Positions 62,157-64,000 of a stretch of 64,000 nucleotides of DNA are shown piece after piece. Within the stretch, counting starts at the first letter, position 1. Each line of letters opens with the position of its first letter. The notes beneath the pieces are model-generated. The model was given only the letters and a program-made list of their open reading frames with translations. It was not told the DNA's origin and searched no databases. The position numbers were made by a program, and so were the translations under genes. Origin of the DNA: Chryseobacterium sp. G0162 (GTDB taxonomy: Bacteria; Bacteroidota; Bacteroidia; Flavobacteriales; Weeksellaceae); NCBI RefSeq assembly GCF_003815715.1, contig NZ_CP033922.1, positions 5,008,001-5,072,000 of the forward strand, written 5' to 3'.

Positions 62157-62711
62157 ATGAAAACAAAATTAATGACTTTTTAAGTCTTTCGATGCTTCTA
62201 ACATCTTGTGCTCAGGATGAAACACGTGATAATGTAATATCAAGTGAAAAAACAGTTTCTGTAAATGAAAATAAAACCTCTCGTATTGGTCTTACCACTG
62301 TTGAATTTATAAAGGAAGTATATAATCCTTCGGTATTAAATGCAGAGGAAGCAACCCTTAGAGCATGGCGACAGAAAATACCAACTTATTATGCAGCCTG
62401 ATAATAACCTTGTTCTATATATGACGAGGGATGGCTACACTTCTGTATTATGGAGCTCTAACTCCTATACCACAATGGGCAGCATGTCGAAACTGATTGC
62501 ACAAAACGATGGAAATATGGTTATTTATAGAAATGGAATTCCTACTTGGAATACCAATAAAACGGTTAACTTTCATGTGAATGATCCACACATGAAGCTT
62601 CAGCTTTTCTCAAGAAAAGGAACACTTATTACTCCAGGATATAGAATGAAATTTGTGCTGGGAGGAAATAACCAGAATCTTAATGATGTCTTCCAAGTAG
62701 ACTTCGACTAG
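62157..62711 (+). pseudogene. Frameshifted B-lectin lipoprotein copy
   Basis: A tandem copy of the 61254 gene. Its first codons are the same, MKTKLMTF, but the T run there is one base short (five T rather than six), so the frame meets a stop after residue 8. A second shift of two missing bases near 62357 separates the N-terminal part (SLSMLLTSCAQDETRD, then NENKTSRIGLTTVEFIKE) from the lectin part (LEHGDRKYQLIMQPDNNLVLY). The later B-lectin motifs QPDNNLVLY and QNDGNMVIY are intact. As written it makes no full protein. A short T-run change could be read as phase variation, but the second shift argues for decay. Confidence 0.85.
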
Positions 62712-62733
62712 ATAAGTTTACATATAACAAAAG

Positions 62734-62766
62734 AACTACAGGTATTTTTTATCTGTAGTTTTTTTA
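62734..62766 (+). terminator. Terminator after the B-lectin pseudogene
   Basis: Stem AACTACAG / CTGTAGTT with an 11-base loop and T7. Confidence 0.78.
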
Positions 62767-62835
62767 TATTTTCGTTATTTTGCAGTCGTGATCCTAAAAA
62801 GCTTAGGAAACGATTCGTATAAATACATATCAACC

Positions 62836-64000
62836 ATGAGATTGGGATATTTATCCTTTTTTTTCATAGCAACCATTATTTTTTCTCTTGGATGCTTTTA
62901 TTACTTCCCTTTTTTTTCAGATGACAGTTTGATTTCATTACGGTATGCTCAACGCTTTATTGAAGGCAAAGGATTAACCTGGAATGATGGTCAACCCGTT
63001 GAAGGATACTCTAATCTGCTTTGGATTTTAGGTGTGTCTGCATTGGGAAAACTGGGAATGGATCTTATTCTCGCAGCTAGAGTTTTAGGCATTGTATGCT
63101 CATTGGGAACCATAGGAAGTATTCTTTATTATTTTAGAAATAAGAATATCCCAAAAGAATATGTTTTTCTCGGATTGGCACTGTTAGTAACTACTCCATG
63201 CTTTGCTGTCTGGGCCATTGGTGGTTTGGAACAGCCTTTATATGTGCTACTCCTGACCTTAATCTTAATTGAGGTTTCAAAGATCATTAATGATAAGAAT
63301 TTTGCAACAATTTATCTTTTATCGTTTTGGTTAGGCCTGTTAGCACTTACCAGACCAGACGGATTTTTATTTACTATACTTACCGCAGGATTTCTATTGG
63401 TAAGCTGTAGAAAAAACAAAAAACAGTTCATTACCATAGGAATAGCTGTGGCTGTTATTCCATCTTTATTTTTATTGGGGCAACTTGCGTTTCGTTATAG
63501 TTTTTACGGAGAATTGGTTCCTAATACCGCTTTGGTTAAGGTAAAAGTAACTATCCATCATATTTTACGCGGAGGTTTTTATAATTTTAAAGCTTTCTTC
63601 AGTATGCTACTGTTATCTGCATTAGGCTTAATATCTCTTTATTATCTTTTAAGAAAAAAGCTTCTTTTCGGATATTATTTATTATTGTTAACGGCTTCCT
63701 GGGTGGGCTATGTGACTTTAGTTGGCGGAGATATATTTCCTGCATTCAGACATTATTATGTTGTACTGATTCTCTTTGTTTTCTCTATTATTTTTGGATT
63801 ACCTTATTTCGAAAAGCTCCATTTGACCTCAAAAAAAGTAAGCTTAAGTTTTGTTTTCCTTTTAGTAATAAATGCCTTTATTCAATTCTGGATTCCCGAT
63901 AACCAACGTGCAATGGATGAAAGATGGGAATTCAGGGGAATGAAACTGGGGGAAACTTTAAAGAAAACATTTCCCAACACAACATTGGTTGCCGTAACTG
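62836..64000 (+). CDS. GT-C fold membrane glycosyltransferase, partial
   Basis: 388 residues are visible and the gene leaves the window at 64000 without a stop. The start is ATG at 62836 (MRLGYLSFFFIATIIFSLGCF), with a possible GTG start at 62788. After a first membrane helix there is a conserved periplasmic loop, DDSLISLRYAQRFIEGKGLTWNDGQPVEGYSNLLW, which marks an arabinofuranosyltransferase/mannosyltransferase-like GT-C family. The acid pair near residue 32 is the usual catalytic site. Six to eight further hydrophobic segments follow (e.g. TIYLLSFWLGLLALTRPDGFLF). It likely uses a polyprenyl-phosphate sugar. Its product is unknown. Confidence 0.82.
   Translation, partial: MRLGYLSFFFIATIIFSLGCFYYFPFFSDDSLISLRYAQRFIEGKGLTWNDGQPVEGYSNLLWILGVSALGKLGMDLILAARVLGIVCSLGTIGSILYYFRNKNIPKEYVFLGLALLVTTPCFAVWAIGGLEQPLYVLLLTLILIEVSKIINDKNFATIYLLSFWLGLLALTRPDGFLFTILTAGFLLVSCRKNKKQFITIGIAVAVIPSLFLLGQLAFRYSFYGELVPNTALVKVKVTIHHILRGGFYNFKAFFSMLLLSALGLISLYYLLRKKLLFGYYLLLLTASWVGYVTLVGGDIFPAFRHYYVVLILFVFSIIFGLPYFEKLHLTSKKVSLSFVFLLVINAFIQFWIPDNQRAMDERWEFRGMKLGETLKKTFPNTTLVAVT

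Noticed and set aside
62108..62401. 97-aa forward frame as a separate gene
   Set aside because: It begins at a GTG outside the coding start and reads the second B-lectin copy after its first frameshift. It belongs to the pseudogene.
62340..62711. 123-aa forward frame as an intact secreted lectin
   Set aside because: Its ATG is out of frame with the homologous start, and it lacks a signal peptide. It is the C-terminal part of the frameshifted copy.
1..64000. tRNA, rRNA, CRISPR arrays, insertion sequences, prophage
   Set aside because: Read on both strands without seeing tRNA-like cloverleafs, spacer-repeat arrays, transposase genes or phage structural genes. A covariance-model scan would be more sensitive.

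Overview
The window looks like chromosome from a Flavobacteriia member, most probably Chryseobacterium or a close relative (Weeksellaceae). The grounds are AT-rich DNA, the Bacteroidota -7 promoter element (TANNTTTG) before many genes with no regular Shine-Dalgarno, four proteins with type IX secretion (T9SS) C-terminal sorting domains, many MKKxxL...AQ signal peptides and short-tailed lipoproteins, bacillithiol-linked genes and a SatD/DUF3307 pair. No rRNA, tRNA, CRISPR array, insertion sequence or prophage was seen. The genus is inferred from protein recall, not from a search.

Layout. 1-13 kb: an acidic repeat protein cut by the window edge, a decayed and an intact Crp/Fnr regulator, a divergent EamA exporter / MocR pair, a four-gene bacillithiol-type operon (BstA-like transferase, DUF1569, YtxJ, Crp), a DEAD-box helicase, nicotinamidase, a TetR-esterase operon with a perfect palindromic operator, a 23S pseudouridine synthase and aroB. 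13-19 kb: a phage-tail-like surface protein with an S74 chaperone domain, then four tandem outer-membrane beta-barrel paralogues, each behind a sigma-54-like -24/-12 promoter, plus one orphan promoter of that type. 19-28 kb: glycerophosphodiesterase, purF, purC, DUF3307 and SatD (preceded by three inverted repeats exactly 29 bp apart), a secreted endonuclease I, an acyl-CoA dehydrogenase and a DinB protein. 28-38 kb: two tandem secreted metalloproteases, a lipoprotein resembling the TNT NAD-glycohydrolase toxin fold next to a small CxxC protein that could be its immunity partner, a MazG-like pyrophosphohydrolase, a thioredoxin-fold protein and DUF4230. 38-50 kb: leuACDB, a helical-repeat protein, secreted proteins, a dipeptidase, and thrS-infC. 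50-62.7 kb: lipoproteins, a TPR histidine kinase with its response regulator, two SMI1/KNR4-like proteins among small lipoproteins, a WG-repeat-like lipoprotein, and an intact plus a frameshifted B-lectin lipoprotein. A GT-C membrane glycosyltransferase runs off the right edge.

Most of the window is housekeeping or envelope biology. The parts most worth a second look are the TNT-like lipoprotein with its neighbour (34.2-35.3 kb), the SatD operator array (24.0 kb), the sigma-54-like promoters of the OMP cluster (15.2-18.3 kb), the thrS-infC junction (48.8 kb), and the duplicated and decayed B-lectin lipoproteins (61.2-62.7 kb).
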